NCBI RefSeq assembly: GCF_000403455.2
Contig: NZ_KE159794.1
Location: 62,001-126,000 of the forward strand
From: Dorea sp. 5-2
Lineage (GTDB): Bacteria > Bacillota > Clostridia > Lachnospirales > Lachnospiraceae
DNA: 64,000 bases
Direction of reading: 5' to 3'
Under the pieces are notes generated by a model, which was not told the DNA's origin, ran no database searches, and was given only the letters and a program-made list of their open reading frames with translations. Made by a program: the position numbers and the translations under genes. Positions 9,039 through 17,118 of this stretch are shown one piece after another; the stretch's first letter is position 1; every line of letters starts with the position of its first letter.

Positions 9039-9128
9039 ACGGCATAAGTTAGAGATATCCCATTGAAGTCCCAAACGCATTGTGCTATACTTATCTAAAT
9101 TTTATGACACATACGGCAAAAGTTAGAG
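9039..9128. repeat. Imperfect 16-bp direct repeat flanking a promoter
   Basis: ACGGCATAAGTTAGAG (9039-9054) and ACGGCAAAAGTTAGAG (9113-9128) differ at one base. They flank the promoter at 9063-9091 and the second copy adjoins the start of the DUF4143 remnant. Confidence 0.5.
9063..9091 (+). promoter_or_regulatory. Promoter upstream of the DUF4143 remnant
   Basis: TTGAAG, 17-nt spacer, TATACT; about 47 nt upstream of the remnant's start codon. Confidence 0.5.
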
Positions 9129-9137
9129 GCAAGAATT

Positions 9138-9536
9138 ATGATCAAGCGGGATTATTACCCGAATCGCCTGATCCGCAATATGTGGAATGGAGAAATAAAA
9201 GTGATCACCGGAATCCGCCGCTGCGGGAAATCCGTCTTACTGTTTGACATATCCTATGAGTACCTGCTCTCCCAGAATATAAAGGAAGAACAGATCATCT
9301 CTCTTACCAATCCAACCAATATGCCAATGCCTTGACTTCCATGCGGCATGAGCCTATTAATAATGCACTTGTATTACTACTCAGATCTTGGGCTGCGTAA
9401 TGCACGTCTTAATTACAGACAATATGACCCCGGTCACATCATGGAGAACATTATCTATAATGAAAAGGAAGATGCGGAACTTTGGTCTCTCAAACTCACA
9501 GGAGACTTCCTGCTTCATGATGTAGAACTGTTTTAA
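9138..9536 (+). pseudogene. Decayed AAA_14/DUF4143-type ATPase
   Basis: The first 65-codon frame begins MIKRDYYPNRLI and carries the Walker A motif GIRRCGKSVLL, then stops after IISL. A second frame from 9348 resumes with YYYSDLGLRNARLNYRQ and GHIMENIIYNE, a typical segment from the C-terminal DUF4143 part. Intact members are about 400 residues long; the central region is missing and the parts are in different frames, so this is a deletion remnant. Such ATPases are common, variable accessory genes in gut Firmicutes. Confidence 0.8.
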
Positions 9537-9569
9537 CTTAGCAGCTTAAATAATAAACGGAGGTATGAA

Positions 9570-10574
9570 ATGGAATATAAGGAATTTATCAACGAACTGC
9601 AAAAAAAGCTTGAGGAAAAGAAACAGGAACTGAGCTATGGCAAAATTGCCTTCTTCGAGGATGGATCCACATCGACTGATGCGAAAGAGCTTTCGATTAT
9701 ACGTGAAACAAACATCAAGTATCAAAAAACGGAGTCAGATGTACTAATTGGCGATTATATCATCCTGTACCAGTATAAGGACAAGCGAGAACAGATGTGC
9801 AGATTTAACTGCATGCAGTTGTACCAGGAATATGAAAAAGGCAGTTGGGCGGCTGTGTGGGAACCGATCCTTTCTTCGATCGACTCCAGCAGAAAATTCA
9901 TGGAACTGGGTATCATAGATCTGATTGAAAAAAATGAGTATGATCTGCTAAAAGACAAGCTTTTCATCCGCCCTCTGAATTTCAAAGACCACCGATATGA
10001 ACTGAAAAACCATATTTACAAATGCATCGGTGATATGGTGTTGGTTCTCTATATTCTTGCAAGTGATGAAAATGACGGCAAAAGGCATGACGTATTGTCT
10101 GTTAAGGTACCTAGATCCTCCATGCAGGCATGGGGGATAGATGAAGAAGAAGTGTGGGAGAATGCGATGAGCAATACATACATCATGGCGCCGCCGCGTA
10201 TATACTTAAATCCGGCGGACTTAGCAAATCCACCTTATCACAAAGGCGCGTTTATGGCGTTGAACAGTGATATAACTTCACTTTCACCGCTTGCAGTGCC
10301 GACTGTGACAACGACAGCGCAGATAAACGGCGCGATTGCCATGTTCTATCCCGGAGTAATGAAGCGTATAGCCGAGCTTTTCGGAGACGATTATTATATA
10401 GCCTTCACAGGCACCAGCGAGGCAAGGCTCCATAAAAAAGGCACGATACAACCGCGGAATATACTTATGCGGATCAAGCAGATGAACAAAACCTTCGATC
10501 CGTCAGAAACCCTGTCTAACAAGGTCTATTTGTACGAAGCATCAAAGCAAGAACTGAAGCAGCTGGAGCTTTGA
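9570..10574 (+). CDS. DUF5688-like protein
   Basis: 334 residues, cytoplasmic, no membrane segment. I see the layout of DUF5688 proteins: an N-terminal helical part (YKEFINELQKKLEEKK), then the FIRPLNFKDHRYELKN region, then a segment that ends in VWENAMSNTYIMAPPRIY and a C-terminal part. The function is unknown. It has a good ribosome site (CGGAGGTATGAA) and stands alone between the DUF4143 remnant and a bidirectional terminator. The family assignment is from recall of the pattern. Confidence 0.55.
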   Translation: MEYKEFINELQKKLEEKKQELSYGKIAFFEDGSTSTDAKELSIIRETNIKYQKTESDVLIGDYIILYQYKDKREQMCRFNCMQLYQEYEKGSWAAVWEPILSSIDSSRKFMELGIIDLIEKNEYDLLKDKLFIRPLNFKDHRYELKNHIYKCIGDMVLVLYILASDENDGKRHDVLSVKVPRSSMQAWGIDEEEVWENAMSNTYIMAPPRIYLNPADLANPPYHKGAFMALNSDITSLSPLAVPTVTTTAQINGAIAMFYPGVMKRIAELFGDDYYIAFTGTSEARLHKKGTIQPRNILMRIKQMNKTFDPSETLSNKVYLYEASKQELKQLEL

Positions 10575-10607
10575 TGGATCCGGTATTTGTCTATGCTTCT
10601 GATAACG

Positions 10608-10656
10608 CAGGACAAAAGCCCTAGCGCAGACTGCTGCGCCTACGTTTTTTGTCCTG
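10608..10656. terminator. Bidirectional terminator between DUF5688-like gene and MFS gene
   Basis: CAGGACAAAA pairs with TTTTGTCCTG, with an inner GCGCAG/CTGCGC stem. A/T runs on both sides allow use by the converging genes. Confidence 0.7.
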
Positions 10657-10668
10657 CACTCTTGCAAA

Positions 10669-11835
10669 TTATGCTCCCTGCCCGCTCACAGTTTTCTTTG
10701 CTTTTAAGAAGATACAATAAATAAACAACATAACTACGCACATGAGCAATGATCCGATATAAGGAAGCCTGATATTTTCAATTGCCAATGCCGTTCCAAT
10801 TCCGGTAAATAAAACCGGTGAAATGAATTGCCCAAAGCTTCTCATAAACATCATAACAGTACCCACACATAGCGACTCTTCTTTCTTACAGGAAACCCCT
10901 GCCTCTGCATTTAATGTTGCAGCCGCTAATGCAAGCGCCATTCCAAAGAATATTAATCCTATAATGGCGCATAACAAATTTCCTTTCATGATCAGACCGA
11001 TCAGACCGATCGAACCGAAAATCCATATTAACAGCATCGTATTTTTTTTAAACTTTTTCTTGAACCATTCAGCATATTGTCCTGTGATCAAAGATGCGGC
11101 TGTCATGATCGGCATAATCATTCCTACACTTGCTTTAGACGCCACCCCCTCGTTGATCACAATTCCTGAAAAATTATTAAGTATTGCAAAGTAACTTACA
11201 AAAATTACAAATATACCAACCGCATAAATACTAACTTTTTTAATAACAGAAACACTAACCTGATTTCCCCCTGCAGACAGTGTGACCGGCGGAATATATT
11301 TCCAACAGAGCACGATACAGGGAATACCAAACAAGTATACTAAAAACACCATTCTCCAAGAGATACTTGCTAAATACCCCGCTACTATCATACATATGAT
11401 CGAAGCAATACTAGACCATATAACTACTTTTCCATTCAGCTTTTGTTGTTCGTCTACTTCATAAAAATACGGAAGCATACCGATCGATAATGGCATTAGA
11501 ATGCCATAACCAATGCCGATTATTATACGTGTAATTATCATTGTAACAATTGAACTGCAGACCCCTCCTAAAAGACCTCCCGCCGTATATAAACCAAGCC
11601 CTATGAGGCACAGTCCTCTCATAGAAATGCGTCTTGACATTGCAGAAAAGACAAATGATACGACGATGACCATTAAAGAAGGAAGTGAAACGATCATTTG
11701 TATCAACAAATCAGGAGCGCCTACGAAATTGTTTCGTATCGTTTCCAATGCCGGTGATATTCCGGTGCCAACAAATGCATTCGCCATTGATAAACTTAAA
11801 ATAGCAAACAATTGTAATCTTTTATTATTTTCCAT
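10669..11835 (-). CDS. MFS transporter
   Basis: About 388 residues with some twelve hydrophobic helices typical of the major facilitator superfamily (MFS), including the pattern MSRRISMRGLCLIGLGLY in the first cytoplasmic loop and IIIGIGYGILMPLS. ATG at 11835 is chosen because GGAGG lies 11 nt upstream; the ATG 12 nt earlier abuts GGAGG directly. The start overlaps the end of the M20 deacylase gene by 11 bp, implying coupled translation. In this locus it probably moves the deacylase substrate or a product across the membrane. Confidence 0.85.
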   Translation of the reverse strand: MENNKRLQLFAILSLSMANAFVGTGISPALETIRNNFVGAPDLLIQMIVSLPSLMVIVVSFVFSAMSRRISMRGLCLIGLGLYTAGGLLGGVCSSIVTMIITRIIIGIGYGILMPLSIGMLPYFYEVDEQQKLNGKVVIWSSIASIICMIVAGYLASISWRMVFLVYLFGIPCIVLCWKYIPPVTLSAGGNQVSVSVIKKVSIYAVGIFVIFVSYFAILNNFSGIVINEGVASKASVGMIMPIMTAASLITGQYAEWFKKKFKKNTMLLIWIFGSIGLIGLIMKGNLLCAIIGLIFFGMALALAAATLNAEAGVSCKKEESLCVGTVMMFMRSFGQFISPVLFTGIGTALAIENIRLPYIGSLLMCVVMLFIYCIFLKAKKTVSGQGA

Positions 11836-13039
11836 GAATTCTTTCATCCTCCATCAGGCGATAAATAGAATTTATAAAAACAGCCAGCGCCGGAACAAAA
11901 GCATCTTCATCAATTCGGAATTTAGGATTGTGAAGACTATAGATACATTCTTTTTCCTCATTTCTTATCCCAATAAAGAAAAAAGCTGCTTTCAACTTCT
12001 TGGTATACCAAGCAAAATCCTCAGAACCCATCTCAGGGTCCTCTTTCTTAATTACATTATCGTTCCCTAATACTTCTTGCGCAGAATGAAAAACAATATC
12101 AATCACATCATCATCATTTCTAAAATACGGATAATTAAAGCTATCTGTGTATTCTGCAGTTACCCCATTCATAGACGCTATATGTTCTACTATTTCGCCT
12201 ATTCTTCTCGCAATATACGAACGATGTTCATCGTTATATGCTCTGAATGTCCCGCCAAATGTACATTCATCTGAAAGAACATTTTTTACCGGAAGAGAAC
12301 CTGCATTAATGGAACAAACAGAAATGACCGCGCTTTTTAATGGAGGAAGTTCTCTCGAGCGGATATTCTGCAAAGCATTTATGATCTCCATCGCTGTTAT
12401 AATAATGTCGTTTCCTTTATGAGGGGACGCGGCATGTGTCCCCGTTCCTTTCAGGCGTACTTCAAAAAAATCTCCGCTCGCAAACGCATCTCCGTATTTG
12501 CATCCAATCTGACCTGCTTTATATAACGGCTGAGAATGGGCGCCTATCATAGCGTCAACATCATCTAATACCCCTGATTCCATGATCAATTTAGCGCCGC
12601 CTGGCGCCGGTCCTTCTTCGGCCGGCTGAAATACTAGTTTGATTCTTCCTCCGGGCAGCTCGTCTTTATTTTCTGACAAATATTTTGCCACCCCCAGAAG
12701 AATTGCAGTATGTGCGTCATGTCCGCATGCATGGAAGGCGTTTTCAATTTCCGAAGAAAAAGGCACTCCGCTTTCTTCTTTCATACTTAACGCATCCATA
12801 TCAGCGCGGATTGCAATTACTTTTCCGGGTTTTCCCGTGTCTAACTCACCTAATACTGCCGATTTTGCAAAACCAGCCTGTACCGTATATCCCAATTCCC
12901 GAAGAACATCAGTAACTAATTTTTGCGTTCTTGGGAGATCAAAACCTATTTCCGGATATCTATGAATAATGTGTCTCCAATTTTTTATATCGTTTTCATA
13001 TTTTTTTGAATTCAATAAAATGTGTTTTGCCCGGTCCAT
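11825..13039 (-). CDS. M20D-type amidohydrolase (N-acyl amino acid deacylase)
   Basis: About 404 residues. The metal-binding motif HACGHDAHT has C105 and H107; QPAEEGPAPGGAK near residue 139 supplies the catalytic Glu pair; MGSEDFAWY is near the C-terminus. These features match the IAA-amino-acid/hippurate/N-acetyl-cysteine deacylase group (YxeP-like). The start at 13039 follows AGAGGGATTCAT. The upstream reading frame overlaps the end of the aminotransferase-like gene and is not needed. It lies between the C-S lyase and the transporter genes, consistent with deacylation of an N-acyl cysteine conjugate before lysis. Confidence 0.88.
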   Translation of the reverse strand: MDRAKHILLNSKKYENDIKNWRHIIHRYPEIGFDLPRTQKLVTDVLRELGYTVQAGFAKSAVLGELDTGKPGKVIAIRADMDALSMKEESGVPFSSEIENAFHACGHDAHTAILLGVAKYLSENKDELPGGRIKLVFQPAEEGPAPGGAKLIMESGVLDDVDAMIGAHSQPLYKAGQIGCKYGDAFASGDFFEVRLKGTGTHAASPHKGNDIIITAMEIINALQNIRSRELPPLKSAVISVCSINAGSLPVKNVLSDECTFGGTFRAYNDEHRSYIARRIGEIVEHIASMNGVTAEYTDSFNYPYFRNDDDVIDIVFHSAQEVLGNDNVIKKEDPEMGSEDFAWYTKKLKAAFFFIGIRNEEKECIYSLHNPKFRIDEDAFVPALAVFINSIYRLMEDERIHGK

Positions 13040-13059
13040 ATGAATCCCTCTTTTGCATA

Positions 13060-14217
13060 TTAGGCAAGCGCTTTTTTCAAACATTCCATCGCCTGCTCTA
13101 ACCGTCTTCTTTGCGTGCCAATATTGATACGTATAAATCCATTGCCTTCTTCACCGTAATGCGCTCCATCATTCGGCGCCACGCCTGATCCAACAACTTT
13201 TTTCATTAATTCCTCTGCCGATAACCCGCATTCTGTGCAGTCAACCCACATCAAATATGTTCCCTCCGGTACGTATGTATGTGCTTTTGGAATATTGTTT
13301 TCTATATATTCTGTTACATATTCTGCATTTGACTTTAAGTAGTCACAGAGTTCTTCTACATATTGTTCTCCAAATTGATAAGCAACTTCAAATGTTTTAA
13401 AGCCAAATAAGTTAACGCCAACATGAAATGCTGTTACTATTTCATTAATTTTTGCAAGAATCTCTGCATTCTTAGAAAAAATAACCGAAGTTTTTATTCC
13501 TGCCACATTAAATGTTTTTGATGGAGCCGCAGCGCAAACCGTTCTCTGAGCAGCATCCTCAGAAATATTTATATACGGGATATACTTATGGTCTTTAAAT
13601 ATAATATCAGAATGAATATCATCAGAAAAAACCAGTACATTATGCTTTTTACAAAGTGCGTTCAATTTTTCCAGTTCCTCTTTCTCCCATACGCGTCCTA
13701 CCGGATTGTGCGGGTTACAAAGAATAAATAATTTTACGCCCTCTCCCATTTTACGGTCTAGATCTTCATAATCCATCTCATACCGCCCGTTCCTTAAGAC
13801 CATACTGCTTCTTACAATTGTTCTTTTCTGTTGTTCTACAACTTTATAAAACGGATCATATACTGGCGTGCACATTAAAATTTTATCGCCCTGATCCGTA
13901 AGTGCGGCTACAATAAAAGCATTTGCACAAACAATACCTGGCATACTTAAAATTTCCTCTTTTTTTAGATCTATGTTATTCCTTTTTTTATTCCAAGTAA
14001 TAAAATTATTATAGTATTCTTTTGATTGGAATGTGTATCCGTATGTAGGATGCTCAGCTCTTTTTTTCAATGCCTCTACAATCTCAGGAAGTGTTTCAAA
14101 ATCCATATCTGCAATTCCTAAGGGAATTAAATCTTCTTTTCCAAAATCCTGAGCTAATCTGTCCCACTTAATCACCTCTGTCCCATGTCTGTCAAATTCT
14201 TTATCAAAATTATACAT
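13060..14217 (-). CDS. MalY/PatB-family PLP C-S lyase
   Basis: 385 residues, fold type I. The PLP Lys is K234 in APSKTFNVAG; D200 in FSDDIHSD contacts the pyridine N, and CNPHNPVGRVW is the usual MalY/PatB segment. MalY/PatB enzymes cleave the C-S bond of cystathionine or cysteine S-conjugates, giving a thiol and 2-aminoacrylate, which becomes pyruvate and ammonia. It is the first gene of the minus-strand unit lyase-deacylase-MFS, and diverges from the MarR gene. RBS is AAGGAG. Confidence 0.88.
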   Translation of the reverse strand: MYNFDKEFDRHGTEVIKWDRLAQDFGKEDLIPLGIADMDFETLPEIVEALKKRAEHPTYGYTFQSKEYYNNFITWNKKRNNIDLKKEEILSMPGIVCANAFIVAALTDQGDKILMCTPVYDPFYKVVEQQKRTIVRSSMVLRNGRYEMDYEDLDRKMGEGVKLFILCNPHNPVGRVWEKEELEKLNALCKKHNVLVFSDDIHSDIIFKDHKYIPYINISEDAAQRTVCAAAPSKTFNVAGIKTSVIFSKNAEILAKINEIVTAFHVGVNLFGFKTFEVAYQFGEQYVEELCDYLKSNAEYVTEYIENNIPKAHTYVPEGTYLMWVDCTECGLSAEELMKKVVGSGVAPNDGAHYGEEGNGFIRINIGTQRRRLEQAMECLKKALA

Positions 14218-14280
14218 TTTGTTTTTCTCCTTTTTAGTAATGATTTTTATTTTTAATGTTTAATTTTTCCAATTCTGCTC

Positions 14281-14309
14281 TTGTTTTTACTGTATAAATC
14301 ACTTATGAT
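14281..14309 (+). promoter_or_regulatory. marR promoter with overlapping operator-like site
   Basis: TTGTTT (14281-14286), 17-nt spacer, TATGAT (14304-14309). ATCACTTATGAT at 14298-14309 has symmetric ATCA/TGAT arms over the -10, a plausible autoregulatory site for a MarR dimer. Confidence 0.55.
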
Positions 14310-14341
14310 AGATTTAATATCAATAAAGGAGGGAGTTGACA

Positions 14342-14791
14342 ATGAAAGAAATGCTCATTTCAGACATTATCGAAAAACTCATCGCTTATAATAGAAGAAT
14401 GTATGAATACGGAAAAAATGTACGCCATTATGGTACTGATCAAGAACTTCGTATTGACCAAATTCATATAATCGACTATATTGGCCGACATCCTGGATGT
14501 CGTCTTGGCTCAATTGCCGCTGATACAGATACATATCTTCCGACAATTTCTTTACAAGTAAAGCGGTTAATCAAACTTGGACTTATCAGCAAAAAACGTT
14601 CTGAACAAGATCAACGAGAAATAATATTAAATCTCACTGATGAAGGAAACACAATATTTAATCATCATAGCGAAATGGATTACCAATGGAGCTCTTCTTT
14701 TTCTGAGCTTTTATCCGCTTTCGGCCACGAAGAACTGACTTCTATAGATTTGTTTTTAAAAACTCTTTTAGAAAATAAACCTACTATTTAA
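14342..14791 (+). CDS. MarR-family transcriptional regulator
   Basis: 149 residues. The winged helix is clear: CRLGSIAADTDTYLPTISLQVKRL as helix-turn-helix (about residues 57-80), then LISKKRSEQDQREIILNLTDEG as the wing. ATG at 14342 is 8-9 nt after AAGGAGGG; a TTG six bases upstream is less likely. It diverges from the lyase-deacylase-MFS unit and converges on the DUF819 gene, so it is the probable ligand-sensing repressor of the locus. Confidence 0.88.
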   Translation: MKEMLISDIIEKLIAYNRRMYEYGKNVRHYGTDQELRIDQIHIIDYIGRHPGCRLGSIAADTDTYLPTISLQVKRLIKLGLISKKRSEQDQREIILNLTDEGNTIFNHHSEMDYQWSSSFSELLSAFGHEELTSIDLFLKTLLENKPTI

Positions 14792-14799
14792 GCCTAAGA

Positions 14800-14837
14800 G
14801 AGGCACTGTCTATTTTAATAGACAGTCCCTCATTTTT
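14800..14837. terminator. Bidirectional terminator between marR and DUF819 gene
   Basis: A 15-bp stem with one mismatch: GAGGCACTGTCTATT against AATAGACAGTCCCTC. ATTTTT follows on the plus strand; serves both converging genes. Confidence 0.8.
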
Positions 14838-16011
14838 ACAACATATTGAGTAGATAATACACTCCAAGTCCTGCAAACGTTCCAACCATAGAACCTATTG
14901 CGCCATAAATTACTGAAATAGAAATATATGCTTTTCCATATGTTGCAGCAACAACAGGCGCACTGGATACACCGCCAATCGCCGCAATTGATGCAATAAC
15001 TAATGTTCCAAGATCTACTTTTGCAAGTTTTCCATAAATAGCCATAACTAATGCATGGATTAGAAGGACTGTTATCCCACACACCAGGAATGTTCCTGCA
15101 TTTGCAAATGTTTTCAAATCTACGGATGAACAGTTAACCATTAACATAAAAGCAGCAAATCCACCGCCTAATAGTCCCAGGCCATTCACGTGTTTAATCT
15201 TTGTAAATGTACCAAGCAGTACAGAAAGCAAAGTTACAAATGAATAAGCCCATACACTTGCCGGAACACTTGGGGTAAATTGTCCGATCACTGGCCCGAT
15301 CTTTTGTGAAACAGCTACAACCGCAAGTCCAACACCCATGATCAAGAAAACATCAAAAGGACTAATTGTCGCCGCATTCTTGCTTTCTTCTTCATCAATA
15401 TTAGCAGCAATCTTTTCAATTTCAGCCGTATTCGTTTTTGTCCACTTATTATAAACCGGAACTGCAGCAACTAAAATGATCAAAAATGTCATCCATGGAC
15501 GGAAGCATAAATTAATTAACAGGAGCACATTGGCTGTTCCTTCTTCGCCAAGGCCTATACCGTCTGCAATCGCATACAAGTTTTCAGGACCTCCGACAAA
15601 TGAACCTGTCCATGCTCCAAACGCACCCGGCACATTATCTATTCCGAGCCGGCCGCCAAAAATAAAATAAGTAACCGTCATTCCAAGAACAACACTAAAT
15701 ATAGTCGCTAAAAATACACCTGTAAGTTTCGGTCCGATTTTGATCATTCTTTTAACGTCAGTCTGAGCTCCAATTAAAAATACAAGAAATGGAATCGCAT
15801 AGTTTGTTAATAGTAATCTTGTATTATTAACCGACTCGTTTTCCATTGTCCACACACCGAACGTATTAAAACAAACTATAATCAGAAACATGATCAGAAC
15901 TGGAGGTACATATTTATAAATCTTTGATGGAAATTTCTTGCAAAAAAATGTTACTCCGACATTTACTAATGCCAATACTGCTAAGTATTCCAGACCATTT
16001 GTAACGAGCAT
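14836..16011 (-). CDS. DUF819-family membrane protein
   Basis: About 391 residues, mainly hydrophobic with around ten helices. FGAWTGSFVGGPENLYAI, with the second-half counterpart SIAAIGGVSSAPVVAATYGK, matches DUF819 (YjcL-like), a family of likely carriers with inverted repeat topology. The start at 16011 follows AAAGGAGGAAGAGGTT; the longer N-terminal frame is leader sequence. It has its own promoter at 16120-16148. In this locus it may be a second carrier for the substrate or product. Confidence 0.8.
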   Translation of the reverse strand: MLVTNGLEYLAVLALVNVGVTFFCKKFPSKIYKYVPPVLIMFLIIVCFNTFGVWTMENESVNNTRLLLTNYAIPFLVFLIGAQTDVKRMIKIGPKLTGVFLATIFSVVLGMTVTYFIFGGRLGIDNVPGAFGAWTGSFVGGPENLYAIADGIGLGEEGTANVLLLINLCFRPWMTFLIILVAAVPVYNKWTKTNTAEIEKIAANIDEEESKNAATISPFDVFLIMGVGLAVVAVSQKIGPVIGQFTPSVPASVWAYSFVTLLSVLLGTFTKIKHVNGLGLLGGGFAAFMLMVNCSSVDLKTFANAGTFLVCGITVLLIHALVMAIYGKLAKVDLGTLVIASIAAIGGVSSAPVVAATYGKAYISISVIYGAIGSMVGTFAGLGVYYLLNML

Positions 16012-16098
16012 AACCTCTTCCTCCTTTACTTTGCGTACTTTATTTTTAATTCCACGTGGTAAAAAAAAAAGCACAATTAGTTTGCATGTTAATTAGTT

Positions 16099-16108
16099 TA
16101 AACGTTTA
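16099..16108. promoter_or_regulatory. Operator-like palindrome downstream of the DUF819 promoter
   Basis: TAAACGTTTA is a perfect 10-bp palindrome with imperfect extending arms (TAGTT/ACTA). It sits about 12 nt past the -10 box, at or just after the expected transcription start. A candidate site for the MarR protein. Confidence 0.45.
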
Positions 16109-16119
16109 ACTATATGGAT

Positions 16120-16148
16120 AGTATAACAAAAAGTTATATTATTGTAAA
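16120..16148 (-). promoter_or_regulatory. Promoter of the DUF819 gene
   Basis: Minus strand TTTACA (16143-16148), 17-nt spacer, TATACT (16120-16125). It leaves a leader of about 100 nt that holds the palindrome at 16099-16108. Confidence 0.7.
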
Positions 16149-16289
16149 TTATCAAAAAAGTAGATAATCCCTTTTCATTTTTGTGTATTTTGCCCAACTA
16201 TCTTTTATCTATCCAACAAAAAGTACAATCCCTACAAATCCAAACCAGACGATGATACTTGATGATTTTACCCCCATTATACAGACACT

Positions 16290-16343
16290 AAAAAATAGTC
16301 CGAGGAAAATCCCATACTTTAAAGCACAGATTTCCACGGACTA
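16290..16343 (-). terminator. Terminator after ridA
   Basis: In the minus-strand RNA, UAGUCCG-GGAAAUC pairs with GAUUUUCC-CGGACUA and is followed by six U. It separates ridA from the DUF819 gene, which has its own promoter. The 367-bp stretch 16012-16378 between the two genes holds this terminator, the promoter and the palindrome only. Confidence 0.75.
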
Positions 16344-16378
16344 GTCCTATTTCATCTTAATTATTTTCCGCCAGAAAA

Positions 16379-16756
16379 CTACATCAAGGCAACAATTACT
16401 TCAACTTCACAGAGAGCGTTCTTTGGAAGTGTCTTTACTGCAACGCAGGAACGTGCGGGTTTACCTGTAAAATATCTTCCATACACTTCATTGAATGCTG
16501 CAAAATCAGCCATATCAGCAAGAAAACATGTCGTTTTCACAACATTCGAGTATTTCGCTCCTGCTTCTTCAAGAACAGCGCCAATATTCTTCATTACCTG
16601 CTCTGCCTGTTCTTCGATCGTCGTTCCGACAAAGTCACCAGTCGCCGGATCGATCGGAAGCTGTCCTGATGAAATGAGCAGATGATCGAATACCATTGCC
16701 TGTGAATATGGCCCGATTGCTGCCGGAGCCTTTTCCGTACTGATTACTTTGAACAT
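16379..16756 (-). CDS. ridA: RidA-family enamine/imine deaminase
   Basis: 125 residues, the full RidA/YjgF length. GPYSQAMVFDHLLISSGQ, IGAVLEEAG, CFLADMADFAAFN, and PARSCVAVKTLPKNALCEVEVIV are family signatures; the Arg in PARSCV contacts the carboxylate in RidA. RidA trimers hydrolyse 2-aminoacrylate and related enamines, the reactive products of PLP beta-lyases. Its placement close to a MalY/PatB-type lyase therefore makes metabolic sense. It has its own promoter and terminator. RBS GTAGGAGG. Confidence 0.93.
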   Translation of the reverse strand: MFKVISTEKAPAAIGPYSQAMVFDHLLISSGQLPIDPATGDFVGTTIEEQAEQVMKNIGAVLEEAGAKYSNVVKTTCFLADMADFAAFNEVYGRYFTGKPARSCVAVKTLPKNALCEVEVIVALM

Positions 16757-16800
16757 AACTATAATCCTCCTACTTATTTTTTAGATTCTTATCTATTTTC

Positions 16801-16829
16801 ATAATAACATTTTTCCATTTATTTTACAA
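16801..16829 (-). promoter_or_regulatory. Promoter of ridA
   Basis: Minus strand TTGTAA (16824-16829), 17-nt spacer, TATTAT (16801-16806), about 45 nt upstream of the start codon. Confidence 0.6.
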
Positions 16830-16879
16830 TAAAAATTATTAAACACAAAAACTATTTGGTTTTATTTACATTCTTCGTT

Positions 16880-17011
16880 CTATTTTGTTATAACCATATG
16901 TATGGTACTCTTGCTAACCCCAAACGCTTTCGCCGTCTGCCTCACCGTTGCCTTATTCTCAATGATATAATATGCGATCTCTACTGCCCGCTCCTCAATA
17001 TAATCTTTCAT
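16880..17011 (-). pseudogene. Truncated duplicate of spoIIID (5' end only)
   Basis: The reading frame gives 43 residues. The first 38 match SpoIIID exactly through SKSTIH, after which the sequence diverges (MVITK then stop). The copied DNA extends upstream through the leader hairpin and differs from 6923-7080 at only a few bases. It lacks the end of the recognition helix and the C-terminal tail. It lies just downstream of ATPase copy 2, as the true spoIIID lies downstream of copy 1, so the fragment was copied together with, or captured by, an ATPase gene duplication. Confidence 0.85.
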
Positions 17012-17016
17012 ATATG

Positions 17017-17056
17017 AACCCCTGCACTCATTTTTTTACAATGTATGCAGGGGTTT
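17017..17056 (-). repeat. Second copy of the spoIIID leader hairpin
   Basis: AACCCCTGCA and TGCAGGGGTT form a perfect 10-bp stem; in the copy at 7041-7080 one pair is a G-U wobble instead. The loop is shorter and A/T-rich. Confidence 0.6.
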
Positions 17057-17118
17057 ATTTTCATATTCCTTTTTTCATCGCTTCCTGTCTTATCTGTCTA
17101 TTCTCTTCTATACGCCCT

